A stretch of DNA of 64,000 bases from Sulfolobus sp. S-194 (lineage in GTDB: Archaea > Thermoproteota > Thermoprotei_A > Sulfolobales > Sulfolobaceae), in the NCBI RefSeq assembly GCF_012222305.1, contig NZ_CP035730.1, forward strand, positions 1,364,001 to 1,428,000, written 5' to 3'. Made by a program: the position numbers and the translations under genes. Below are positions 46,321 through 57,434 of this stretch, in pieces. Under the pieces are notes generated by a model. It ran no database searches. It was not told the origin of the DNA and was given only the letters and a program-made list of their open reading frames with translations. Position 1 is the stretch's first letter. Each line of letters opens with the position of its first letter.

Positions 46321-47381
46321 TTATAATGAATTATTTAAGTTATCCCTATATAATTCTCTTATTAAATCTACTGGATTTAAATCTAATATTTTCATTTCTA
46401 CAGTAGATTTAGCAACAATTTTCTCCCTCCTAAAAACCAGGTGTCTTGTCATCATTGGGAATAAAAGTTCTTTAACATCTTTCAAATCAACTAAGATATA
46501 ATCTTCGTTTTTATTTCCAAATTCTTTTTCTGAATTCGTAGTTATTAAATCTAACCATGAAATATCAAATGTTTTTTCTATATTCATTAGAAGCCATAAG
46601 ACTTGAAGCATGTCACCTACACCAGCTGGATAAAACGGGTTTTGTATATCATCATGACCTAAGCAAACATTTATATTCTCTTTTAGTAATTTTTTACTCT
46701 TGTGACCCCTCTAAACATCGGATAAGAATTACCACCATTAAGATAGAAGGCTGTTAACGGTGAGCTAATTACACTTATATTCTTTTCCTTAATCATTCTT
46801 ATTAACTTTTTAGCATAATTTTCAGAATAAAAATGTAAAGCAGTTAAATGACTTAAGGCTAAATGAGTTTTAGCAACTTTCAGCATATACTCACTATGTT
46901 TGGTTCTCTCATCATACTGATCAATATGAACATCTATAGGCTTTTGAAGCTTGTATGCCAATTCAGCTATAAAATCCATATGAAGGTAAGGGTCTTTATC
47001 AGCCTCAGGCTTTCCTCCAATTATATCAACCATTGAAGAATATCTTACAAAATCTTCTTTTGAACAATTAAATATACCTTGCTCGGGAAATGATACAATT
47101 TGGAAATCAATGTGTTCTTTCAATTCATCTTTTGCTAAAATAGCTGCTTTTAAACTATTTTTAGAACAAGTATCTGCATGGACTCTTATGTGAGTTGTAC
47201 CATAAAATAGTTCTATTAAAGCTGCTTTCTCAATTCTTTTCTTTATCTCTTCAACTGTCATCTTATCTCTTATTTTGCTCCATATTTCTACAGCTTCTTC
47301 TAAACTTTTAGCACCTTCATTACCAATGAAAGCATTTTCTAAATGAGAATGCATATCGTAAAAATCTGGTATTTTTATCAA
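46321..47381 (-). pseudogene. Cytosine-deaminase-like amidohydrolase with one frameshift
   Basis: The first frame (47381-46683, 232 residues) starts DFYDMHSHLENAF (H-x-H metal motif) and continues IRVHADTCSKN, DVHIDQYDERTKHSEY and LALSHLTALHF. It ends falsely as VTRVKNY. Adding one A to the A-run near 46692 continues the gene as KKLLKENINVCLGHDDIQNPF, with the conserved G-H-D-D loop, down to 46321. So a single-base loss in a homopolymer kills the gene, or the run is slipped through, or is a sequencing error. It is 6 bp downstream of the xanthine-dehydrogenase-type gene. Confidence 0.75.
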
Positions 47382-49131
47382 TATTACACCCTCTTCATAG
47401 GTATTTCACAAACTGGAATAAAGTCTGAAATTGCGTTTGTAATAGATGCATAAGCACCGGAAATGCTGTTTTCTCCAACTCCTCTGAATCCGCCTGGAGT
47501 ACTTGAAGGTGTATTAAGTAACTCTACTTTAACTTTAGGAGCCTCTTTCGCTGTTGGTATTAGATAATTATAAGGTTCATTAATATTCTCGTAAAGAACT
47601 CCACCTAATGCTTGTATTATTCCTCCAATTACTTGTCCTTTGACCTTATCCTCATCTGCAGGAACTCCTATATCAATAATTATATAATTCTCTCTTAGGT
47701 AGAAATTTGTACCGTTATACTCAACTACACTTATTTGAGCACTTATTGCACCTATTGATTCTTCTGGCTCATAACATTTTATTGAGTATAGCTCTTTTTC
47801 TTCTAATTCTCAGGGTGAATTATTTAATTTTTCTAAAACCCTTTTTATCCCACCAAGTTTATCGATCTTCTCTTTTAACTCCCTAGCAGCTAAAAGAGTA
47901 GCGTTTCCAGCAGTAATTACACTCCTACTGGCCCAACTACCAAAACCATTAACATCTTGTGAACCACTATAAACAACTATTCTTTCATAATCTAATTCTC
48001 TCTTCACTATTTCTCTTAAAACATCGCTTATTCCTTGACCCATATCAACTATAGTAGTTTTAACCTCAACTATGCCATTACTAGTTAACCTTAATGAGAC
48101 ACACTCATATCCACCAACAAATGATTTTTCCTCGCTTATTAAAACTTTAGATGTAGGCGAGGCGTAATGAACGTAAAGTGAAACTCCTATACCAACCTTA
48201 TATTTATTTTTATATTCATTATATTTCTCCCTTAATCTCTCTAAAACCTTTTTTACATCTCCTATATCATTAGTGATTTTCCCTAAATTCCTCTCTCTAA
48301 TACTAATAGGGTCAATTTTTATCCTTCTGCTAACTTCATCTATAATTCGTTCTATAACAAATAACGCTTCTGGTCTACCAAAACCTCTGAAAGCTCCTTG
48401 TGGCGGATTATTAGAGGCAACGACTTTTACGTTAGTTTTTATTTTTATATCATACACATTCTTTAAATTCATTAAGTGTAACATATAAGGGTGAAATACC
48501 AGACCATGGTAAAGGAAAAGCACCCATATCATAAGTTATGTTATCTGTAATTCCCGTTATTTTTCCATTGCCGTTATAATAAACAGTCACATCATGCTGT
48601 TGACCCCTGCCTTGTGATGTCATAATATGTTCTGACTTTCTTTCAATCCACTTTAAGTTTTCCCCTGTCACATAAGATAAAGCTATTACGGCTAATTCTT
48701 CCATTACAATATCTTGTTTAGCACCAAAACCCCCACCTACTCTAGGTACTTTAATTTCAATTTTTTCCTCAGATAAATCCAGCATAGTTGAGACTATTTT
48801 TCCAACAACTGTTGGTGCTTGTGTTGAAATTCTTATTATTAGTCTTCCATCCTCATGAGTTGCAATTACACCTCTTCCTTCTAAAGGAGCCGGGGATTGT
48901 CTATTAAATGTAAGCTTTAACGAGAAAGAATTTTCACCAAATTCATAATCTCCTTGAGAAAACGTATGTACTACATTATCTGGTTCATAAATCGGACCAG
49001 TTAAATCTTCATACTCTACTTCAACTCCCTCTTTTTTATCTTCGGCATCATACTCGTCTTCTCCTATAACCATTCCTAACGGTTGACCAATATATAATGC
49101 TCTATCTTTTGCTAAAAGTGGTATTTCTATT

Positions 49132-50259
49132 AGCACTTGTCGGAAAATCCGTGCAGACCAAGGAGACCTTGAAAACTTTTTAAAATTAACCCGGATGAAA
49201 TATGCATGGATAAAAACTCAGAAAAACAAGCGTATTACAAAGCGTTGGAGAACGCAATAATCATAACACTTACCCCACTAGCGGGCTTAAGAAAAAGCAC
49301 AGCAGCAAAACTAATACTAGGGGGAGTAATAGGTTGCACAGCATCAGAAATAGCACAAGAAATAAACATGGACTATGAGACAACACTAAAAAACTTGGAC
49401 AAGATAGCAAACACTAGCTTAATAAAAGCAGTAAAGGAAATAGTAAAAGACCACCCGGTACAACTAATAGTAGACGACACACACGACCACAAAGAATACG
49501 CGAGAGCGATACCAGTATCGAGAAACTGCACACAAGTATACTACTGCAGAGAACACAAGAGATACGAGCCGGCAATACAACTACTAATAATAGTATTAAA
49601 GGACTTGAGAACAAACGAATCATACATAGTAGCAATAACACCCTACATACCGCAAAAGGTTGCGGAAATACTTAAGGAAAGGGGTGAAGAGGCAGAGTTC
49701 AAGACAAAAATCCAGTTATACCTAGAGTTACTACCGATACTCTTAAGTGAGTTCAATGTTGTTATTATCTCCTTCGACTCTTGGTATGTTAATTCTAATA
49801 CTGTGGGGGAACTCAAGTCCAACGCGCGGGTCAACGAGGGTGGTAGATCCGTGCCCGTTGGCGAGTTCCCCCAAGGGGAATACCTAGTTGAGTATCTAGG
49901 TGTTCCCATAAAGTTACTTGTAGTAGATGATTATAAGGGTTTGGGTAAGAGGTACTTCTTCTCTACTAATGTAAATGATACTTCAGAGGACATAATAACT
50001 TCATGGGAGAGTCGTTGTTGGGGTTTTGATTAGGGAGTTAAAGGCGTTGGGGTTGGATAAGGGTTCTTTCCTCACTTGGGTTAGGAATAAGGGTTTCATA
50101 ACCCTTAAAGCCCTCTCCCTCCTCTTCGTTCTCTTATTCAAATACTCCCTTGGTTTACACCTCGGTGCCAAGAGAATTGCTAGATTGATAAAAACTGTTT
50201 ATCAAGAATCTGGAGGGATAAAGAAATTGTTTAAGTGGAGGAGAAAAACATAAACTGCT
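49132..50259. mobile_element. Damaged ISC1217-type insertion sequence inside the XDH gene
   Basis: Ends AGCACTTGTCGG and, reverse complement of the right end, AGCAGTTTATG resemble the ends of the element at 41967-43163. Target duplication is imperfect: on the minus strand AGATAGAAT and AATAGAAAT share ATAGAA, so the copies have drifted. About 1128 bp long. Plus-strand transposase is frameshifted. It is older than the 42-kb copy and only moderately related to it. Confidence 0.75.
49206..50253 (+). pseudogene. Frameshifted DDE transposase
   Basis: The first frame (49206-50033) carries LIVDDTHDHKEYARAIPVS (first Asp) and VVIISFDSWYVNSNTVGELK (second Asp) and stops after WESRCWGFD. The second frame (from about 50026) continues as IRELKALGLDKGSFL, FITLKALSLLFVLLFK and LFKWRRKT, the normal C-terminus. 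The Glu helix lies exactly at the break near 50010-50030, so the enzyme is inactive unless frameshifted. Confidence 0.75.
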
Positions 50260-50528
50260 ATTCTATCTCTTTTAACTTTCCCTCATTATCAAAGATTTTT
50301 GGAATAGTGAAATTTATATCCTTCCACGTATAGACCTTTCCCCTAATACTAAATTTAGCATAAGGCTTATTTGATCTTATAAAACTTACTACTTTATATT
50401 TACCCCTAATATCATCTACGTAATAATATAGCATTAAATAAAATAAAGAGTATTGTTATTATATCTTTTTCTTATCTTAACTAAATAATTTCTTACAAAA
50501 GAAAAAAGAAGGAATTTACTTAATTAAG

Positions 50529-52046
<1,518 letters not shown>

Positions 52047-52159
52047 AATAGAAAATATTTTAGAGTGATTTAAATAGATTTATGTTCATTATATAAATTC
52101 TATAATCAGATAAAAAATAATGTTCATATTATTACATTAAGATACACTTTATATGATAT

Positions 52160-53414
52160 TTAAAAATGCTAGAGTGATAATGCCTATAAGGAATTATTGA
52201 AACAGATTTTAAGGTTGAAGAAGGAAAATTAAGAAGGATATAGTAGGTGAAGGAAAAGACTTGACTGGTTATTATGCATTGCCTAGTGTAATTAATGGAC
52301 ATACGCATTTTAACTCAAGATATTTGGGGGCTAAAGAAATAATTCCCACAGTAGATGATTATAAAAGTGGTAGCGAAATGGCAATAGCTGGCGGAATAAC
52401 TTCTATAATAAACTTCATTATCTTTAAATAGAGAAGAATAGAGGCAGTTAAAGATGAGATAAAAAAGCTAAAAGTACTACTGGAATTAATTATTCCTTTC
52501 ATTTAATTATTAAAAAGAAAAAAGATCAAATTAACTATTTACCAGAAGTTATTAAAATGAGTGTAAAGAGCATAAAAATGTTTATGGCATATAAAGAAAG
52601 CATGCAAGTTGATGATGAAACAATGTATCTTGCAATGAAGAAAGCTAAAGAGTTAAGTGTGACTGTTGCAATACACGCTGAGAACGGTGATGTTATAGAA
52701 GTCTTACATAATGAGTACAAAGATAAGAAGGAAGCAATATAGCACTTACAAGACCAGTTGAAGTTGAGGAAGAAGCTGTTAATAGGGCTTCTATGTTAGC
52801 TTATTTAACTGGTGTTAAAGCCTATATTGCGCTCATTTCTTCTCTTACATCCCTAATATCTTAATGGAAAAAGAAAGGAGCTAAAATTTTTGGCGAGACT
52901 TGCCCACATTACCTTATTATTTAATGATAGTTATTATTTAAGATCAGATGAAAATAAATTTATAATGTCACCTCCATTGAGAAGAAAAGAATTAAGAGAA
53001 GAACTTGTAAGAAAACTTCATATGGTAAATACTTCAAGAAGTGATTACTCTGGTTTTATGTCTGTTATAAGGATAAGGCACTAAGTTACATTGAAGTTCC
53101 AAATGGTTTATTTTCAACAGAATTTTTAGTCCCTAGAATTATGTCTTTTCTTTTTGACAACTTAATAACACCAGAAAAAGTTTTGCTAAAATAACTTCTT
53201 ATAACCGGATAAAACTTTATAACTTAAAGGAAAAGGATTCTATGAAGGAAAAGATGCCGATTTTACAGTTATAAAGAGAGAAGAATGGATTGTAAAAGAT
53301 TTGCACGGTAAGATGGATTACTCGATTTACGAGGGTGCAAAATTCAAAGCAAAAGTTACTCAAACCTACTTGAGAGGCGAATTAACCTTTGATGAGGATT
53401 ATAAAGGTAAATAA
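52160..53414 (+). pseudogene. Shattered hydantoinase/dihydropyrimidinase/allantoinase gene
   Basis: Pieces in several frames line up as a cyclic amidohydrolase: TGYYALPSVINGHTHFNS (metal H-x-H), SGSEMAIAGGITSIINF, MSVKSIKMFMAYKES, VTVAIHAENGDVIEVL, then ALTRPVEVEEEAVNRA, the C-P-H region, KFIMSPPLRRKELREE, FLVPRIMSFLFDN and a C-terminal YEGKDADFTVIKREEWI with KVTQTYLRGEL. More than six frameshifts or stops. It is a second, more decayed relative of the fragment at 40929. Together with the dead XDH and cytosine-deaminase-like genes it marks a lost heterocycle-degradation set. Confidence 0.75.
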
Positions 53415-53604
53415 GGAAAAGTATTGGAAAGATGAACATTGTAGTTTTTTATAATGATAGTTTTTGATGTTAAAATAAAATCTATTCAGTAGGTTATAGC
53501 TATCTATGAATACTTCTTAATTTGATGGTTTAATTTAATGGAAATTAGTTATAAGAATTTTTCTAAGATATATTATGATGATAATTAGGTCGTTATTTAT
53601 CGTA

Positions 53605-53714
53605 TTAATAAGGAGATAAAAAATAATTAGAGTGAAAGAGATAAAAAATAAACATCTTTCATGATCCCCAACTATATCCGCCACCAGATCCCTAGAACTT
53701 GATGTTGAAGAACT
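53605..53714 (-). repeat. 110-bp duplicate of the tail of the Ser/Met/Gly-rich gene
   Basis: Nearly identical to 55930-56041, covering the last part of the small membrane protein gene at 55984-56235 and its downstream flank. One G is missing (CCCTAG against CCCGTAG), and homology stops after GAACTA. It is a direct repeat 2.3 kb apart, so a partial duplication followed by decay. Confidence 0.8.
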
Positions 53715-54139
53715 ATCTATATAGGTTCTATTAGTAGTTGAATACTCCCTAATTGAGAAAATAAGGACTAGATGAAAAGTGAAGAAAAGTCTTCGTACAA
53801 TGACTTGACTAATCCCTACTGTCTGACTGAACATTGCGAGAAAATCCGCTATATGAGAAACGTGAATACCTTTAGTTGTGAGGTTTGAAAATTTTTACAT
53901 ATTTGTACAATTATTTCCAATTATATCGTTTCACATATTATAGAGTTCTTTTCTACATAATTTAATGTATGGTTGTACAGCATGAAATAATATGATTATG
54001 GTAATTTTCCAATTTATACCTAGTCTTTACGGTTTATTAAAATTGAAATTTAAATATCTTAAGAACTCATGTTTCTATGAATAATTATCTTTATACTTAA
54101 ACATAGATTTATTTAATTATTTGCATTTAAGATTATATT
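53715..54139. other. Non-coding decayed spacer
   Basis: No supported gene. A minus-strand frame spans 53535-53834 but mixes the duplicated fragment with unrelated sequence, and no family is recognised. The part from 53880 on is AT-rich and lies downstream of vapC. Confidence 0.4.
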
Positions 54140-54538
54140 TCAACTATGTAGAATTATTGTGTTTTTATATACTCTTTTAATCTCAGAGTCCGTAGTATAT
54201 ATTACAGTATTCTCTTTTTCAGCAAAGGCTACTAGAAAACAGTCCACTATGGAAAGGTTTTGGTACTTAACTTTGAGCTCACCTGCCCTTAAAGCAAGTT
54301 CCTTATTAGTACTAACAATCTTTATTGGTGAATTTAGAATTAAGGAGAGTCTAACATTAGCTTCTTCTACCCCATTAAGTTTGCCATAAGTATAAAGGAA
54401 CTCCGCTAAATTAAGATCTAGAGTATAACCTACACTTTTACCCGTATAAACTTCTTCCACAGCTTTCTTAGCCTCTTCATTAAGCCCGGAAAAATATACG
54501 TGGAAAAAACCGGTGTCAAACAGAATTTTCCTTCTCAA
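54140..54538 (-). CDS. vapC: VapC-type PIN-domain toxin ribonuclease
   Basis: A 132-residue PIN protein with acidic site residues visible: Asp8 in KILFDTGFFHVY, a Glu in LNLAEFLYTYG, Asp in LSIVDCFLVAFA and Asp in VIYTTDSEIKRV. PIN toxins cleave tRNA or mRNA when free of antitoxin. The start overlaps the end of the vapB gene by 23 bp, standard for the pair. In Sulfolobales there are many VapBC pairs, often among mobile DNA as here. Confidence 0.9.
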   Translation of the reverse strand: MRRKILFDTGFFHVYFSGLNEEAKKAVEEVYTGKSVGYTLDLNLAEFLYTYGKLNGVEEANVRLSLILNSPIKIVSTNKELALRAGELKVKYQNLSIVDCFLVAFAEKENTVIYTTDSEIKRVYKNTIILHS

Positions 54539-54752
54539 CTTCCTCTTTCCTCAGCTTTTCCAACTCCTTTACAGCAGAATCTCCCATCTCTTTATCTATG
54601 CCGTAAGCGTCCAAGAGGGTTAATTTACGTTTTAAAATAATCTTATCACCCTCAACTTCCAACTCTATAACAGAACCCTCTTTAATATTAAGCCTCCTTC
54701 TAACCTCAGCGGGGATAACTATAATCCCTTTCTTGTGAACTTTTACCTCCAT
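54516..54752 (-). CDS. vapB: VapB antitoxin, AbrB/SpoVT family
   Basis: The 78-residue protein opens with an AbrB swapped-hairpin DNA-binding domain: KVHKKGIIVIPAEVRRRLNIKEGSVIELEVEGD. A helical C-terminal tail follows (VKELEKLRKEEVEKE) that would wrap the toxin. It binds its own promoter and neutralises VapC. First gene of the two-gene operon; the promoter lies just right of 54752. Confidence 0.9.
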   Translation of the reverse strand: MEVKVHKKGIIVIPAEVRRRLNIKEGSVIELEVEGDKIILKRKLTLLDAYGIDKEMGDSAVKELEKLRKEEVEKENSV

Positions 54753-55929
54753 GAGATATATTCATTTAACGATTATTAAAGTTTAACTTACAATAGAGTT
54801 AAACCATGAGGCAAGTTTAACTTAATCAGAAAACGTCCAGGAAAAGGATAAGTAATGTCTAAAACCCATTTTAATCTTCATTTATGTTTCGTAATACAAA
54901 AAACTATTCTACGCACTTTTTAACTCTTTAGATTTTTTTGCATGAGGAGTAAGGAATCTACGGAAGGATTTTCCTAATAAATGCTGATTATGACACAAAT
55001 AAAGGTACGACTAACGCTAAATCTTTAATAAAGCTTACTTTGCTACTGCAGAGCCTTAGGTATGGGACGAAAGAGTGTAATGAGAATGAGTGGTTGAATA
55101 TAAATCTACAAATTTAAATGGAAATAGATCTATATGGACATTCTAATTTAATTCTGCTGTAACCAAATTCCTCATATACATGGTTAAAGCTTACTATTTC
55201 CTAGCTAGAGAATACTACATGAAAAACGTCAAATACTCATTTGTTCTCTAGCATAAGAATTGAGCTTTTAAGATTCTTTCCTCAAAGCTTCTAGTAATCA
55301 CCATAACAGATGCAATAATCTTAACTGGATCTAATCTGAATTTCTTACTTAATAGATTTAGTTCTAAGTAGTAGTTAAGGAAGTCAATATTTTACCCTTA
55401 TATTCTCCTAGAGTAAAGGATCTGTTTAAGGTATTAGAAGGTGAGGAAAAGCTCTCTAATCTTGGCATTAAGGAGTTTGAAGAAAATAATTAGGGAAGAG
55501 GCTGAGTAGGAAATTGGTTACTGATTTCTTTCTTGCATTACTGAAGATTAGCTAAAAAGGAAAAAGCTTTATCAGTTCTAGGGATCAACATTATTCCTTA
55601 TTCAACAATGCAAAACTCTTTGATTTAGTCTTTTCCCTAATCTCCTTTGGCCAAATAAATTCTCCCCTTATCAGTCATAATTTCAATATAGTGGAAAAAA
55701 TTAAATACTTTTCTCTGTAAACATTTAAAACCTTACTTATAAGATAATGAGAAACTAAAATAATAAGTATTAGTAGCCCAATTAAGTCTAGAAGCTACTA
55801 TTCACAGCTAATAAATTTATGTGAAAAGAAAGAGATAAAAACCTCCAAGCTTGAAGGAGTCTAATGAGCCGAGGATTAAGCCTCTACTCTAGATTATGAA
55901 CATAAAATGTAGATACGAACGGTATAAGG
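54753..55929. other. 1.2-kb gene desert with decayed coding traces
   Basis: No intact gene. Short readable pieces include a minus-strand stretch DFLNYYLELNLLSKKFRLD then VKIIASVMVITRSFEERI near 55270-55385, and a plus-strand VKDLFKVLEGEEKLSNLGIK near 55410-55480. They look like relics of real proteins, but I do not recognise the families. The vapBC promoter is at the left edge. Confidence 0.4.
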
Positions 55930-55983
55930 TTAATAAGGAGATAAAAAATAATTAGAGTGAAAGAGATAAAAAATAAACATCTT

Positions 55984-56235
55984 TCATGATCCCCAACTAT
56001 ATCCGCCACCAGATCCCGTAGAACTTGATGTTGAAGAACTACCCATTGATGAACCCGTATTTGACGTTGAGCTATTACTCATGCCAGACGTTGATGAACC
56101 CATCATTGATGAACTACCCATTGATGAATTGTATGTTGAAGAATGGTTTAAGACAACGGCACTTACTACAACAGCTACAATAACTATCGCTAGTACCCCT
56201 CCTATTATTCCCGCAAGCTTTTTATTTATCTTCAT
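55984..56235 (-). CDS. Small membrane protein with Ser/Met/Gly-rich extracellular tail
   Basis: The 83 residues comprise a basic N-terminus (MKINKKLAG), one membrane span (IIGGVLAIVIVAVVVSAVVL) and about 50 residues made almost only of Ser, Met, Gly, Thr and Asn in repeats like SSMGSS, ending GGGYSWGS. The tail should face outside. The Met-rich low-complexity tail could bind copper or serve as a linker or adhesin, but this is speculation. It is divergent from a Tat-exported molybdoenzyme. A duplicate of its 3' end lies at 53605-53714. Confidence 0.7.
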   Translation of the reverse strand: MKINKKLAGIIGGVLAIVIVAVVVSAVVLNHSSTYNSSMGSSSMMGSSTSGMSNSSTSNTGSSMGSSSTSSSTGSGGGYSWGS

Positions 56236-56347
56236 CTTAATAGCGTAACCTTATTTACTAAATTTAAACTTTTTCCCAAAATTTTTATTTCAATATAATT
56301 TTAGATTAGGGTAAAAACTTTTTATAAAAAAGACTTAGAAGTAACAT

Positions 56348-56974
56348 ATGAAAAGGAGAGACTTCCTAAAGGCACTATTTATTTCAACCTCGCTTCTAGT
56401 TATTGGTAGATTATCAGTATATGAATATAGTAATTATCAACATTTACAAAACGCATTAACGCCCTTCGGGTCATGGTATGTCGTTCAGATAGCCGGAACA
56501 CCAGAAATTAGTGTGAATAATTACGTCTTAACTGTTGATGGCGAAGTAGAAAATCCCATCAGACTTACTTATCAAGATCTTCTTAAAATGCCTTCAATAG
56601 AGGTTAAAGACACAATACAATGCGTTTCCGATCCTTATTTTTTAAAAGCAAATGTAGTATGGACAGGAGTACCCTTGAAGTATATAATAGATACGGTTAA
56701 ACCTTCACCAAATGTGGTTAAAATTGTAGGTTACGGTGCTGAGGGATATACCGCTGATCTTCCAATCTCAAAAGCAATGGAACCAAATGTAATTATTGCT
56801 TATATGGCTGATGGAAAACCTTTACCACAAGTTCACGGTTACCCAGTAAGGTTAGCTGTTCCCGGTTGGTGGGGATATACTTATGTTAAATGGTTAGTCA
56901 GACTTTACTTCACTTCTAAAAACATTTTAGGTTACTGGGAGTCTAGGGGGTACCCGGACTATGCAAAGAAGTAA
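56348..56974 (+). CDS. Tat-exported sulfite-oxidase-family molybdoenzyme
   Basis: The 208-residue protein begins with a Tat signal (MKRRDFLKALFISTSLLVIG) and contains one oxidoreductase molybdopterin-binding domain: YVLTVDGEVENPIRLTYQDLL, then DTIQCVSDPYF with Cys92 as the expected molybdenum ligand, VWTGVPLKYIID, GAEGYTADLPIS and VHGYPVRLAVPGWWGYTYVKWL. It lacks the haem and dimerisation domains of sulfite oxidase, like YedY/MsrP. It acts outside the membrane; substrate may be sulfite, sulfoxides or another oxo-anion. Coupled (14-bp overlap) to a membrane haem protein gene. Confidence 0.85.
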   Translation: MKRRDFLKALFISTSLLVIGRLSVYEYSNYQHLQNALTPFGSWYVVQIAGTPEISVNNYVLTVDGEVENPIRLTYQDLLKMPSIEVKDTIQCVSDPYFLKANVVWTGVPLKYIIDTVKPSPNVVKIVGYGAEGYTADLPISKAMEPNVIIAYMADGKPLPQVHGYPVRLAVPGWWGYTYVKWLVRLYFTSKNILGYWESRGYPDYAKK

Positions 56975-57434
56975 TCTAATTACTATTTCAGCAGTAATTC
57001 CTCTCTTTACATTCATATTCCAACCAGTCTGGATAATTGGTCTAGGAATTTCAATGGCTTCATCAAAAGCTTTTGATCCATATTTTAAAGATTCAATTTA
57101 CACACCAAATTTTAGGAGAAAAACATCTATAGGATTACTCATTCTCTCAATCTTAGAAGGAATAACTGGATTCGGTGCAGGCCCTACAACCTCAAACTTT
57201 ATTACTGAAATAACGTTAGGCTTACTTAATAGAGGAATTTCACTAGAACTACACTTAGCATTGATAACACCATTAGCGTTATTCTTTGTAATACACACAG
57301 TTTCTGGCCTTGGTTCCATTCTCTTATCTAAAGGCGTGAAAAACCTAGTGTTATATAAATATGTTATCCCTATCATTTGGTTAGCTATGTATCTCATTGC
57401 GGTTTATTTAGATTTAAGCTATTTTATAACGTAG
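56961..57434 (+). CDS. Membrane partner of the molybdoenzyme, probable b-type haem protein
   Basis: 157 residues with four membrane spans. Two histidines within spans, in SLELHLALITPLAL and FFVIHTVSGLG, are about 14 residues apart, a pattern suited to haem b ligation as in YedZ-like or cytochrome b561-like proteins. It overlaps the molybdoenzyme gene and should carry electrons between it and the quinone pool. Family not firmly identified. The 3' end overlaps the convergent alpha-mannosidase gene by 21 bp. Confidence 0.65.
   Translation: MQRSNLITISAVIPLFTFIFQPVWIIGLGISMASSKAFDPYFKDSIYTPNFRRKTSIGLLILSILEGITGFGAGPTTSNFITEITLGLLNRGISLELHLALITPLALFFVIHTVSGLGSILLSKGVKNLVLYKYVIPIIWLAMYLIAVYLDLSYFIT

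Larger units (their letters stand above)
47388..50434 (-). pseudogene. Xanthine dehydrogenase/CO dehydrogenase-type molybdopterin large subunit, broken
   Basis: The gene starts at ATG 50434 (YYYVDDIRGKYKVV, FIRSNKPYAKF) and is cut by an IS at 50259-49132. It resumes at IPLLAKDRALYIGQPLGMVIGED, then KVPRVGGGFGAKQDIVMEE (the Mo-cofactor Gly-rich loop), then frameshifts near 48480. The second frame has NNPPQGAFRGFGRPEALF and TTIVDMGQGISDVLREI. A second break near 47812 leads to the C-terminus, with VIGGIIQALGG and the catalytic-Glu region GGFRGVGENSISGAY. Neither the FAD nor the 2Fe-2S subunit gene is in the window. Originally a purine or aldehyde hydroxylase. Confidence 0.8.

Noticed and set aside
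49414-49909. Minus-strand frames inside the 49-kb IS
   Set aside because: Antisense to a recognisable transposase; no family resemblance and odd low-complexity Leu/Ser content.
53535-53834. Minus-strand frame of 99 residues
   Set aside because: Runs through the duplicated gene tail in the wrong frame and into unrelated sequence; an accident of the duplication.
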